Part shown: positions 7,186 to 15,789 of the stretch, one piece after another
Layout: every line of letters begins with the position of its first letter
How positions within the stretch are numbered: the stretch's first letter is position 1
DNA from: Bacteroidota bacterium
GTDB taxonomy: Bacteria; Bacteroidota; Bacteroidia; Bacteroidales; DYOH01
Assembly (NCBI GenBank): GCA_020048155.1
Contig: JAIFMY010000144.1
Coordinates: forward strand, 1 to 35,381
Length of the DNA stretch: 35,381 nt
Reading direction: 5' to 3'
Program-made: the position numbers and the translations under genes
The notes under the pieces: generated by a model
What the model was told of the DNA's origin: nothing
Databases searched by the model: none
What the model saw: only the letters and a program-made list of their open reading frames with translations

Positions 7186-9120
7186 ATGCGCTTGTACATA
7201 AAATTGATAATTGTAGTTTTGGGATTTTTCAATTTAGAGCTTTCCATGCTATATGGGCAGTCTTTGAATACAGATAGCCTTGAACTGATTGTAAGCAAGC
7301 AAAGGGGTATTGAAAAATTGAAAACCCTTCAAAACTTGGCTAACTACTATGTAGACAATGCACCCGAGAAAGCCATTATATTTGCCAAAGAGGCATTAAC
7401 AATTGCCGAATCACTTGATAGTCTGTATTATAATGATCTGACTTACCAATTATTGGGTGAAGCATTTTTCTATCAGGATGATACAGCCAATGCTGGATAC
7501 TATTTCAGAAATTTACTTGAGCTCAGAATAAAAGAAGGCGACAAACTCAAAATTGGGAATGCCTATAATAATTTGGGAATATTGGCTCGTAGCTCATCGC
7601 AGTATGATGTAGCTTTGGTTTATTACAACAAAGCTCTGAATTTGAAATCTGAATTGAAAGACAGTTTCAGCATAAGTAGCACCCTAAACAATATTGGTGT
7701 TGTGTATGAGTATCAAGGAAAATATAAGGATGCATTCAAAAGTTATGAAGCTGCCCTCGAAATGGCGATTAAAATTGGCGATATAGAAGGTGTAGCCACA
7801 GGACACTTAAATATAGGTGCGCTTTACCGAATGGATGGTGATTACATAAACGCCCTCCTCAGGCTTAATAAATGCCTGGATATTGTAGATACTGTGGATT
7901 TGGGAATTATAAAGGAAATGGCCTTTGAGCAAAAATATTTGTTGTACAAAAGTATTGGCGACCATAAACAAGCACTACATTATCACGAAAAATATTACGA
8001 ATTGTTAAGTAATCGAATCACCGAAACCGGTAAAAAGAATATCGCCGAATTGGAAATAAAATATCAGTCTGCTAAAAAGCAAACTAAGATCGAACTGCTT
8101 AACGCGCAAAAGGAATCGCAGCAAATTATTATTTTTCTCATGATGTTTGGAGTGCTAGCCACTGGCGTTTTTATGATAGTTCTCATCAGGCAGATACGGG
8201 CCAAAAAGTTGGCCAATCAGTTGCTTAGTCTACAGAACGCCGAAATATTGCAGCAAAAAGAAGAAATTGAAGCCCAACGCGATGAGATACAAGAGAAAAG
8301 CCATATCATAGAAGCACAACGAGACGAAGTATATGCTCAAAGGGATATGATTGCAAAACAAAATCAGGATATGATGGATAGCATTGTGTATGCCCGCAGA
8401 ATTCAAACAGCTCTTTTCCCGCCTACTGATATTCTTCATTTTGGTTTTGTTGACTATTTTATTCTGAATATGCCCCGTGATATAGTAAGTGGCGATTTTT
8501 ATTGGTTTTTCCGGAAAGAAAACAGGATTTTTGCCTCTGTTGGCGATTGTACCGGACATGGTGTACCGGGGGCTTTTATGAGTGTTTTGTCTATTACTAT
8601 TCTAAATGAATTGGCAGCTAGTGATTTAGGATTTATGCCCAATGAAATGCTTGGTGTTTTGCGCAGTCGTATTGTACAGGCTTTGCACCAAAGTGGAAAA
8701 GAAAAGGAAGCAAGAGATGGGCTTGAAATGGCCTTGGTTATGCTAGATTTAAATGATAATGCATTGTATTTTGCAGGTTCGTACAATCCGCTTATTCTGG
8801 TGCGCAACCAAGAAATTACCGAATTGACTGCAGATCGCATTAGTATTGGTATTTCAAATAAAATGAATGAATCCTTTAGCCTTCAGCAGTTTGCATTGCA
8901 AAAAGGCGATATTATGTACCTTTTTTCCGATGGGTATGCAGACCAGTTTGGCAGTGAATCGGGACGGAAATATCTGATCAAAAATTTTAAAGATTTGTTG
9001 GTCGAAATTAGTCAGCTCCCCATGGCTTTGCAAAAAAGCAGCCTGATAGATATACATCAAAAGTGGCGTGGGAATTTGCACCAGATTGATGATATTATGG
9101 TACTAGGACTGAAAGTTTGA
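7186..9120 (+). CDS. TPR-repeat transmembrane SpoIIE/PP2C-type serine phosphatase
   Basis: I start at the ATG at 7186 because it opens a signal-peptide-like MRLYIKLIIVVLGFF; the track start at 7162 is a TTG. The 644-residue protein has about six periplasmic TPR repeats (roughly 30-285, for example AYNNLGILARSS, SSTLNNIGVVYEYQGKY), then one membrane helix (about 313-336). A coiled coil with repeated EAQRDE units (about 340-395) leads to a C-terminal SpoIIE-type phosphatase. The phosphatase shows ARRIQTALFP, MPRDIVSGDFYW and VGDCTGHGVPGAFMSVL with the metal-binding Asp residues. Such proteins usually dephosphorylate an STAS anti-anti-sigma protein, but none is encoded nearby. It is divergent from the EamA gene and converges on the GGCT-like gene with a 13-bp gap. 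Confidence 0.92.
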   Translation: MRLYIKLIIVVLGFFNLELSMLYGQSLNTDSLELIVSKQRGIEKLKTLQNLANYYVDNAPEKAIIFAKEALTIAESLDSLYYNDLTYQLLGEAFFYQDDTANAGYYFRNLLELRIKEGDKLKIGNAYNNLGILARSSSQYDVALVYYNKALNLKSELKDSFSISSTLNNIGVVYEYQGKYKDAFKSYEAALEMAIKIGDIEGVATGHLNIGALYRMDGDYINALLRLNKCLDIVDTVDLGIIKEMAFEQKYLLYKSIGDHKQALHYHEKYYELLSNRITETGKKNIAELEIKYQSAKKQTKIELLNAQKESQQIIIFLMMFGVLATGVFMIVLIRQIRAKKLANQLLSLQNAEILQQKEEIEAQRDEIQEKSHIIEAQRDEVYAQRDMIAKQNQDMMDSIVYARRIQTALFPPTDILHFGFVDYFILNMPRDIVSGDFYWFFRKENRIFASVGDCTGHGVPGAFMSVLSITILNELAASDLGFMPNEMLGVLRSRIVQALHQSGKEKEARDGLEMALVMLDLNDNALYFAGSYNPLILVRNQEITELTADRISIGISNKMNESFSLQQFALQKGDIMYLFSDGYADQFGSESGRKYLIKNFKDLLVEISQLPMALQKSSLIDIHQKWRGNLHQIDDIMVLGLKV

Positions 9121-9133
9121 GTTTCCGTATTTT

Positions 9134-9649
9134 TTACCATTCATACAAATATTTTTTCATATAGTTGAGTACATCGTTTTCGGTGTGTGGCACATGTGTT
9201 TCGGTAGATAGAAATTTGCCTAACTCCTCAATAGGGCGTTTCCGCTGGAGCCAGTCGCCATTTTTTATTTTTACAGGCTCACTTCTTCGTTTGTAAAAAA
9301 ATGCCCATTGTGCGTTTTTTATGTCAAACACGGTATTTTGATCAGAATCGAAAGGAAAAATCTGTATCATGTCCAAATCATACGATTTCGGAAATTCGCC
9401 CGATTTACTTTCCAGATGGTTAATACGTTGCAGGCATGCATAGTCTACATAATACAGCTCACCCAGGGTGGCTGCCTTTCCTGCCTCAATATCAATAAAT
9501 GCATTTCCGTTTTCGCTCATCATAAGCTGCCCTTGGCAATAATAAAAACCTTTCATCAGCGAACCGTCCATATAATAAGCCAGTTCGCCACCTTTGCGCA
9601 GGGTTCCAAATACCCATACAGGAATAATAGTATTTGTAAGATTATTCAT
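9134..9649 (-). CDS. Gamma-glutamylcyclotransferase-like (AIG2/GGCT fold) protein
   Basis: This 171-residue protein opens with VWVFGTLRKGGELAYYM, the nucleotide-like binding loop YGTLRxG of the GGCT/AIG2 fold. It then has LGELYYVDYACLQRINHLESKSGEFPKSYDLDMIQIF, corresponding to the family's GELY, LDxxE and Y-x-R/V region, with a candidate catalytic Glu in HLES. Members cyclise gamma-glutamyl peptides or gamma-glutamylamines; the exact substrate cannot be read from sequence. It converges with the phosphatase gene and is divergent from the tatD-like gene. The promoter of the latter overlaps its first codons. Confidence 0.8.
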   Translation of the reverse strand: MNNLTNTIIPVWVFGTLRKGGELAYYMDGSLMKGFYYCQGQLMMSENGNAFIDIEAGKAATLGELYYVDYACLQRINHLESKSGEFPKSYDLDMIQIFPFDSDQNTVFDIKNAQWAFFYKRRSEPVKIKNGDWLQRKRPIEELGKFLSTETHVPHTENDVLNYMKKYLYEW

Positions 9650-9663
9650 AAAGTTTATATTTG
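9633..9663 (+). promoter_or_regulatory. Bacteroidota-type promoter for tatD-like-tcdA
   Basis: TTTG (9633-9636), a 19-nt spacer and TATATTTG (9656-9663) match the Bacteroidota -33/-7 consensus exactly. The predicted start near 9670 leaves a leader of about 60 nt before the ATG at 9731. The -33 box lies inside the 5' end of the divergent GGCT-like gene. Confidence 0.75.
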
Positions 9664-9730
9664 AGGTGAATTTGTGTTTAAAGTTCGTGGATTATTTTCA
9701 CTCATTCAAATTTAATAAAAAAATATCGCC

Positions 9731-10393
9731 ATGTATATTGACATTCATACGCATCGCCAAAATAAAGAAACTGCTCTTCAGATACGAAGTATGCAAGTGC
9801 ATGAGTTGCACAAATTGTCTTTTCTGGATTTTGACTGGTATTGCTTCGGCCTTCATCCGTGGGATGTACAACCCGAAACCGTGGATGCACAGTTGCAGGA
9901 GCTGTGGGCGCATACATCTGATGAGCGAATGCTTGCTATTGGCGAGGTTGGGCTCGATAAGCACGTAAACGCTAACCTTGAGCTGCAAACTTATGCTTTC
10001 AACAAGCAAATAGAAATGGCACAGCAACTCAGCAAACCAATGGTAATACATTGTGTAAAAGCTTACAATGAACTGATGGCCATTCGAAAAAAATCTGACA
10101 TGAATCTGCCTTGGATTATACACGGATACAATGCTAACTGGGCTATTGCCGAGCAACTTATTGATATGAATTGCTATTTGTCTTTTGGCGAAATGCTGTT
10201 TCAACCCAATAGCAAAGCTGTGGAATGCATTGCTTCCATCAATCCGGACAGGCTTTTCTTTGAAACGGACGATAGCCGATTCAGTATTGAAGACATATAT
10301 GAGCAGGCTGCCAAATTGCTTTTTATTCCTACTGATATACTGAAAGCTCAAATCATGGATAATTTCTCTTCTTGCTTTAAGGCTGAAAAATAA
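9731..10393 (+). CDS. TatD-family metal-dependent hydrolase
   Basis: TatD-like enzymes are TIM-barrel metal-dependent nucleases or phosphoesterases. At 220 residues this is a short member (usual 250-265), a length often seen in Bacteroidota. Metal-site motifs are present in order: MYIDIHTHR (His-x-His), FGLHPW, IGEVGLDKH (Glu), MVIHCVKAY (His), WIIHGYN (His) and FFETDDS (Asp). The stop TAA shares its last base with the ATG of tcdA (TAATG), indicating translational coupling. The promoter at 9633-9663 drives the pair. Confidence 0.92.
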   Translation: MYIDIHTHRQNKETALQIRSMQVHELHKLSFLDFDWYCFGLHPWDVQPETVDAQLQELWAHTSDERMLAIGEVGLDKHVNANLELQTYAFNKQIEMAQQLSKPMVIHCVKAYNELMAIRKKSDMNLPWIIHGYNANWAIAEQLIDMNCYLSFGEMLFQPNSKAVECIASINPDRLFFETDDSRFSIEDIYEQAAKLLFIPTDILKAQIMDNFSSCFKAEK

Positions 10394-11118
10394 TGCAAAG
10401 CGACTGGCTTGTCAGAACCCAATTGCTTTTGGGTGAGGAAAAATTGGCTTTCCTGAAAAACAAAAATGTGCTTGTTGTTGGTCTTGGTGGGGTAGGTGGA
10501 GCTGCTGCTGACATGATTTGCCGAGCCGGAATAGGAAATATGACTATAGTAGATGGCGATGTAATAGAAGTAAGCAATATAAACCGACAGTTGCCCGCGT
10601 TGCATAGCACCGTAGGCATGAAAAAGGCGCATGTAATGGCTCACAGGCTCAAAGATTTGAATCCCGACTTAAATCTGGAGGTTATTGACCAATATCTGGT
10701 AGATGAAACCATGAAAGAACTAGCCGCTCGTGAGTTTGATTATATAGTTGATGCGATAGATACCCTCACCCCAAAATTTCAGCTCGTTACTGCAGCTTTG
10801 GCATGCAATCGCAAGATTGTGAGCTCTATGGGTGCAGGGGGCCGACTTAATCCGGCTTTCATTCGCGTAGCCGATATTTCTCAGACTCACGACGACAACT
10901 TGGCAAGGGCGCTGCGAAAGATGCTTCACAAAGTGAATATTCACAAAGGATTCAAAGCGGTTTTCTCAAGCGAGAAGGTAATTGAAGGTTCTATAGTTGA
11001 ACAAATGGGCGTTAACAAGCGTTCTACTGTGGGTACTATTTCATATATGCCTCCCATTTTTGGTTGCTTTTGTGCGTCGGTGGTGGTGCAAGATCTGGTA
11101 AAAGGATTTGCTGATTAG
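10393..11118 (+). CDS. tcdA: tRNA threonylcarbamoyladenosine dehydratase
   Basis: TcdA (CsdL) uses ATP to cyclise t6A37 of ANN-decoding tRNAs to the hydantoin form ct6A. The 241-residue protein has the E1/ThiF-like nucleotide-binding loop VVGLGGVGGAAADMICRAGIG, then the acidic VDGDVIEVSNINRQ and the arginine pair region. Further on are DYIVDAIDTLTPK and the C-terminal KRSTVGTISYMPPIFGCF. The length fits the family. It overlaps tatD by one base. Its stop TAG overlaps the stop of the convergent C2-like gene by three bases. Confidence 0.93.
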   Translation: MQSDWLVRTQLLLGEEKLAFLKNKNVLVVGLGGVGGAAADMICRAGIGNMTIVDGDVIEVSNINRQLPALHSTVGMKKAHVMAHRLKDLNPDLNLEVIDQYLVDETMKELAAREFDYIVDAIDTLTPKFQLVTAALACNRKIVSSMGAGGRLNPAFIRVADISQTHDDNLARALRKMLHKVNIHKGFKAVFSSEKVIEGSIVEQMGVNKRSTVGTISYMPPIFGCFCASVVVQDLVKGFAD

Positions 11119-13394
11119 TACTTAAATAGGTCTGCCTTAACTTTTATTTTTCCTGTGTATTTATTTTTCTTCAGCGTATAGCCTTTGCTTAGTTTCTTCC
11201 ATTTGCTTTGTTTTATATTGGTTTGTACCAAATCATCGCTGTTCGAATTGGTACGGCCATATTCCACCCACACATTTAGTTTATCTTTTTCGTATAGATT
11301 TATAGACACGTTGTCAAAATGTATCGATGTGCTTTTACCCTGGCTGCATACAAATTGGTTGGTATTTCCCACACATATGCATGTACCTTCATTCAAAGGT
11401 CGTTCGAGTGTAAGTTCTATGTTCTTTAATTCATAAAAAACACCTTCTACTACAGGTATACTAAAGGTGGTGCTTCCCAAAGATGTACCTTTGGTGGTTT
11501 GTATGGCCAACTTGCAAGGGGTGGGAGCAAGAGACTTGTATTTATTTATTTGAGTAAAAGGCAAAAAAATCGACCATTCACCCGGGTATAGTGTATGAGT
11601 GAAACCTATACTTGTATCTTGTTGCCCAATACTGGCTTTCCATACCAACTGTGAACGGTAATTCTGATAATAATCGTTGTATCTGGCTGAAGTGGTGATC
11701 CGATAACCGTATACACCATCCTCATCGCCAGCTGCGATATTTTTTATTTGTAGCTCAAAATCGCGTATTTCGGTTTGTGCATCTAGTTGGTATGAATGGT
11801 TTACGCCCGCTGTAAGGAATGTAAAGATGTGTTTTAATTGTATCTTATTGGACCCGTCGAGCTCTATAGCCGGAATGAAATATTTTCTGGTGGTTTTCGT
11901 TTCGTTCAGGTCAACGGCTGTTGTTTCCGAATTTTGCCAATTTGGGTATTCGCTGTTGTACATATAAAGTGGTAAGTTTTCGGGGCCGGCGTGTATGCTT
12001 GTACTTATTTTCTGATTTTCGGGTATGTCTGTAATTGGTTTTATTTCAAACATATACCCCGAAACTCCATCCATTTTAGCCAAGTAAAAGTAAAAAGCTG
12101 TACTATCCGGTATGTATAATTTTTCTTTACGGAAATGGATGATAATATTCTCGGTATGTTCAGATTTGTAGCGTTTAAGTATGTTTTTGTTTCCGGGGCT
12201 ATTGTCCATTGCAAACTCACCAAGCAGGTCGTCTGCGCCTATGGCATCGTAGTCGTATAGTTTTATAAATAATTGGTTGTGGTCTACAGTCACAAAGTGA
12301 ATGTTACCGGGTGGTGCTGAGAAACTGTTTTTATATCTGTCTGAATCGTATTCAGACATCTCGCCGTGGCCAGCCATCCAATACGTATCCGGATAACCTC
12401 GACCGGCATTAGTGCCTGTGCGCGAGAAAATGCGAACTATGGCCGATGAGTAATCGTATTTTCCAAATGCAATGGAGATACTGTCTACATCTAAGCGAAC
12501 TACTTGTTTTTGTGGTTGAAACCAGGTGATTGGTATGTTATAATGATTGAGTTTATCTTCAAAAAATCCTTTTATGTAGCTTTCTGTGATAATGGTTGCC
12601 GACTGATTGCCCATAGATGATTGAATGAGGTGGTAAGGCAAAAATTGAACGTATTTTACTATGGCAGAATCGGTTTCTGTTTCGGTTGCAGCCTTGTACA
12701 AAAAGTCGTACACGCTGCTTTCTGCTGGCAACAAGGGCATATCTTCTGCAGAATACATGTTTGTACTGTGATTTATTTGCAACAAATCGTTGTCGTATGC
12801 TATGCCGCGGGTGCGCCATGTAGCATATTTTACCCATAAATCTATATACAAGGCTACGCCTCTTATGCCTTTGTAGGTGGTATTGTCTTTCACAAATACT
12901 TTGGAATATTCTACTTTCTGCTCGGTGGGCAGTATTAGCTTGGGGATGTTTATTGCCAGAAATTTATTATAAAATGTGCCTACTACGTAATCCTCGTAAC
13001 TTACCTTTATGCTTACTTTTATATTATGTTTTCCGGGGGGCAGTTGTATTTTTTCCCAAAAAATAAAAAAACTGAGTTCTTCTGGCTTGGCTTTTCCTTT
13101 GGTTGCAAATTCTTCACGGGCTTTTATGGCTTGTCCTTTGTCTGAGAAGTAAATGAGTTTGTTGTTGCTGTCGTATAAAGCGAGTTCAAAATAATAATCG
13201 GATGCACGAAAATGATCATACGGAAAACCAAAATTCACCAAAGATTTAATGGTTAATCCGGCTCTTTCTATATTCTTTTCGGGGTTTTTGACTATGAATG
13301 GTGAAAACTTAAAAGTTTGCTTCAAAGCAACAGTGTCTTGCGCCTGAGATGAAATGTAAAAGCAGATGAATAATGCAGTGAAGAAATATTTCAT
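11115..13394 (-). CDS. Secreted protein of unknown function with a C2-like segment
   Basis: I do not recognise this 759-residue protein as a whole. It begins with a clear signal peptide, MKYFFTALFICFYISSQAQ, so it is exported. Most of it looks like repeated beta-sandwich segments (for example LPPGKHNIKVSIKVSYEDY and LTLERPLNEGTCICVGNTN). Residues about 295-425 resemble a C2 domain: VVRLDVDSISIAFGKYDYSS, then a PPGNIHFVTVDHNQLFIKL stretch, then YDYDAIGADDLLGEF. The last motif carries the acidic loop (D-x-D...DD) that binds calcium in C2 domains. There is no membrane anchor after the signal and no evident type IX sorting tail. It follows the UbiB-family gene by 39 bp on the same strand, suggesting co-transcription. 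Confidence 0.8.
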   Translation of the reverse strand: MKYFFTALFICFYISSQAQDTVALKQTFKFSPFIVKNPEKNIERAGLTIKSLVNFGFPYDHFRASDYYFELALYDSNNKLIYFSDKGQAIKAREEFATKGKAKPEELSFFIFWEKIQLPPGKHNIKVSIKVSYEDYVVGTFYNKFLAINIPKLILPTEQKVEYSKVFVKDNTTYKGIRGVALYIDLWVKYATWRTRGIAYDNDLLQINHSTNMYSAEDMPLLPAESSVYDFLYKAATETETDSAIVKYVQFLPYHLIQSSMGNQSATIITESYIKGFFEDKLNHYNIPITWFQPQKQVVRLDVDSISIAFGKYDYSSAIVRIFSRTGTNAGRGYPDTYWMAGHGEMSEYDSDRYKNSFSAPPGNIHFVTVDHNQLFIKLYDYDAIGADDLLGEFAMDNSPGNKNILKRYKSEHTENIIIHFRKEKLYIPDSTAFYFYLAKMDGVSGYMFEIKPITDIPENQKISTSIHAGPENLPLYMYNSEYPNWQNSETTAVDLNETKTTRKYFIPAIELDGSNKIQLKHIFTFLTAGVNHSYQLDAQTEIRDFELQIKNIAAGDEDGVYGYRITTSARYNDYYQNYRSQLVWKASIGQQDTSIGFTHTLYPGEWSIFLPFTQINKYKSLAPTPCKLAIQTTKGTSLGSTTFSIPVVEGVFYELKNIELTLERPLNEGTCICVGNTNQFVCSQGKSTSIHFDNVSINLYEKDKLNVWVEYGRTNSNSDDLVQTNIKQSKWKKLSKGYTLKKNKYTGKIKVKADLFKY

Positions 13395-13433
13395 AGTAAA
13401 AGGATTGGTTTAAGTAAATGCAAGATAAGCTTA

Positions 13434-15131
13434 TTAATGCTTATTTCCATTTCTTTTACCTCTGAAAATGTTTAGCATCAGTATAATGCTTAACACCACT
13501 GAGATGGTATAACCTATGAATGAAATATAAGGAATATTGAAAATTTTGGCCGCATGTATGGCCGAAGGAGAGTTGTAAATAATAGAAGATGAAAGTAATA
13601 GTGCAGCTATAAGCACTGTAAATACAAAACGATTGGCTATAGAATCTAGTTTCTTGAGCGGGTATTCTAGCCCATGATGTTCTATATGGGAGTAAAATTC
13701 ACCTGTTCGTAGTTTTTTGAGTATGTATTTGATATCTACCGGTGATGTATATAGAAGGCTTGCGAACTGCGATATTGCAAAATTGAGTTCCGACCTCATA
13801 TTTTTGGGCGAAAACTGCTCAGCATTTATGCGCACACCATAGGGCTTGAGGCTGTCGAGAAATCTGAACTTCGGGTGCAATTCTTTTCCTATACCTTCGA
13901 GTATTGAAAAAGCCCTGAGAATAAGGAAAATATTGCCGGGGAGTTCCAATTTGTAATTGTAAATCACTTTTTGCAATCGTCCTGTGAGGTCGCGCATATT
14001 CATTTCGCCAACATCCAGAACCACAAAATCTTCTATGAGTTCCTCAAGCTCATTTTCAAATTTTTGCAAATCGTTTATTTCACTATTGCTGGCTAACCTA
14101 CGCAGGTTGCTGGCCATACCTTTGGCATCGCGATTAGATAGGCTCAGCATGATACCCGCAAATGCAAATTTCTGATTGCGTGTAAGTTTGCCAACCATAC
14201 CAAAATCAATAAGCGCTATGTTGCCATCTGGCTTTATGAGTATATTTCCGGGGTGTGGGTCGGCATGAAAAAAGCCAACATCAAATATTTGCTTCAAATA
14301 TACTTTCATCCCTTCTTCTGCAATGGTTTTGGGATTTATGCCCCAAAGGTTAAGTTGCTGTACATCATTTATTTTGCAGCCGCTTATAAACTCAAGTGTG
14401 AGCACACGTTTGGTGCAAAGTTCGCTTTGAGGTTCGGGTATATGAAGTTTTGGGTAGTATTTATATATATTCCTGAATTGTTCTATGCTTCGTACTTCGG
14501 TCGTATAGTCAAGTTCGCGCAACATGGTTTGTTCAAAGGTTTCAACAATTTCGAGCGGATTAAGAATTCCATTGTTGATGAAATAATTTTCAGTCAGTTT
14601 TACAAATTCATGCATGAGTGCCAAATCTGTTTTTACTTTCTTGAAAATTCCTGGGCGTTGCACTTTTACAACTACATCTTTACCATTTTTAAGCTTGGCA
14701 CGGTGTACCTGCCCAATGCTTGCCGCACCAATAGTCAGGTTATCGAAGTAGCTAAATACTTCGTCGATTGGCTTTTCTAGTTCTTTCTCAATGATTGTGC
14801 GCGCAAGAGGAGTAGGAAATGGGGGAACCTGATTTTGGAGCTTTTCGAATTCTTTGATGAGGGCTACAGGTAGAATATCCGGACGATTGCTGAGTACTTG
14901 TGCAAATTTGATGTAGGTAGGGCCAAGCTCCTCAATCACCATGCGTATTCGTTCCCAACGGGTATACTCGAAAACCAGTTTGTCTTGCCTGCGCCAACTT
15001 AGCTGACGATTAGTAGGTACAAATCTCTTTAGGGCAGTGCTCGTTACAATATCTTCAAAACTATACTTTGCCAGTGTATTTATTACCTGGGTTAGCCTGT
15101 TGATATTACTAACTGTTCTGTCTATAAGCAT
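13434..15131 (-). CDS. UbiB/ABC1 (AarF)-family atypical kinase
   Basis: UbiB-family proteins are membrane-associated protein-kinase-like ATPases needed for quinone synthesis or lipid/quinone handling. This 565-residue member has the KxGQ-type motif as KFAQ (75-78), the A-rich loop GAASIGQVHRA (about 135-145), the ion-pair Lys156 in VVVKVQRPG, catalytic HADPHPGN (289-296) and the DFG triad (309-311). Two C-terminal membrane helices (about VFTVLIAALLLSSSII and ISFIGYTISVVLSIILML) anchor it. The second small residue of KxGQ is Ala rather than Gly. Upstream on the same strand lie two phasin/UbiK-like genes; downstream is the secreted C2-like protein. Confidence 0.93.
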   Translation of the reverse strand: MLIDRTVSNINRLTQVINTLAKYSFEDIVTSTALKRFVPTNRQLSWRRQDKLVFEYTRWERIRMVIEELGPTYIKFAQVLSNRPDILPVALIKEFEKLQNQVPPFPTPLARTIIEKELEKPIDEVFSYFDNLTIGAASIGQVHRAKLKNGKDVVVKVQRPGIFKKVKTDLALMHEFVKLTENYFINNGILNPLEIVETFEQTMLRELDYTTEVRSIEQFRNIYKYYPKLHIPEPQSELCTKRVLTLEFISGCKINDVQQLNLWGINPKTIAEEGMKVYLKQIFDVGFFHADPHPGNILIKPDGNIALIDFGMVGKLTRNQKFAFAGIMLSLSNRDAKGMASNLRRLASNSEINDLQKFENELEELIEDFVVLDVGEMNMRDLTGRLQKVIYNYKLELPGNIFLILRAFSILEGIGKELHPKFRFLDSLKPYGVRINAEQFSPKNMRSELNFAISQFASLLYTSPVDIKYILKKLRTGEFYSHIEHHGLEYPLKKLDSIANRFVFTVLIAALLLSSSIIYNSPSAIHAAKIFNIPYISFIGYTISVVLSIILMLNIFRGKRNGNKH

Positions 15132-15291
15132 GAGCGGCTGCTTTTGTAAAACCTTTTTGGTCTAATGTTCTGATTTGTAGTAAACAATATATGCTTGAGT
15201 TTTCACTATAAATATATAACAAAAAAGCCGTTTAAATAAAATGCACTGGCAGGGATATGCCAATTACTTCTTTATATTAAACAGCAATAAT

Positions 15292-15324
15292 TCCGGCAGT
15301 AGCATGAAAAATGCGACTGCCGGA
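15292..15324. terminator. Strong stem-loop between the phasin-like genes and the UbiB gene
   Basis: TCCGGCAGTAGCAT and ATGCGACTGCCGGA pair over 14 positions with one mismatch around a GAAAA loop. The plus-strand side is followed by TTTTAT; the minus-strand side, which serves the phasin-like genes, is followed by AATTATT. A weaker hairpin (TGGCA/TGCCA, 15247-15262) follows. It probably separates the phasin-like transcript from the UbiB transcript. Confidence 0.65.
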
Positions 15325-15395
15325 TTTTATAAAACTCGGGCAAAAGCCTGTTATTTTACTTTAGCAATCTACAAACTTATGTAGTAAAACTTCGG

Positions 15396-15761
15396 TTACT
15401 CCGTTTTTTTGCTTTTAGCCTTTTTTTTAGTTTCGTCGGTTTCGGTATGTTGCAGGCTTTGTTTTTTGTTTGCTACCATTGCTTCAAGCACTGTTACTCT
15501 GTTTATGAGTACGTTTATGTCTTTGGTAGTGGCAAATTTGAAAGATTTCATTATCTTTTCAACCAAGCTGCTAAATTGTGTCTCGAGTTCATCTTTTTTA
15601 GATTCTGTATTTTCCAGAAACTCATCTACAATTTTTTTGCCTTCTTCTTTTTTTACCTTCCCCTCATCTATTAGGCGGTTTACAAACTCCTGAAACTTTT
15701 CGGAACTAAGAGATGCCAGTCCTACGCCTGTATAAACGAATTGTTTGAATATGTTTTCCAT
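15396..15761 (-). CDS. Phasin-like small coiled-coil protein (paralog 1)
   Basis: This 121-residue protein has an N-terminal amphipathic or hydrophobic stretch (MENIFKQFVYTGVGLASLS), a charged helical middle (EEGKKIVDEFLENTESKKDELE) and a C-terminal coiled coil (TTKDINVLINRVTVLEAMV). It then ends in a lysine-rich tail (KKKAKSKKTE). The plan is that of PhaF/PhaI-type phasins and of the UbiJ-partner UbiK: a lipid-facing part plus an oligomerising coiled coil ending in xDIxxLxxRVxxLE. No PHA synthase is in the window, so granule binding is not supported by context. It lies 28 bp after its paralog and upstream of the UbiB-family gene. Confidence 0.75.
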   Translation of the reverse strand: MENIFKQFVYTGVGLASLSSEKFQEFVNRLIDEGKVKKEEGKKIVDEFLENTESKKDELETQFSSLVEKIMKSFKFATTKDINVLINRVTVLEAMVANKKQSLQHTETDETKKKAKSKKTE

Positions 15762-15789
15762 TTTATTTTAGTATAAAAAAGTTTCTGAA

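Noticed and set aside
14253-14780. 175-residue plus-strand ORF opposite the UbiB-family gene.
   Set aside because: It is antisense to the conserved kinase core, with Phe/Tyr-rich composition typical of a reversed frame in A+T-rich coding DNA.
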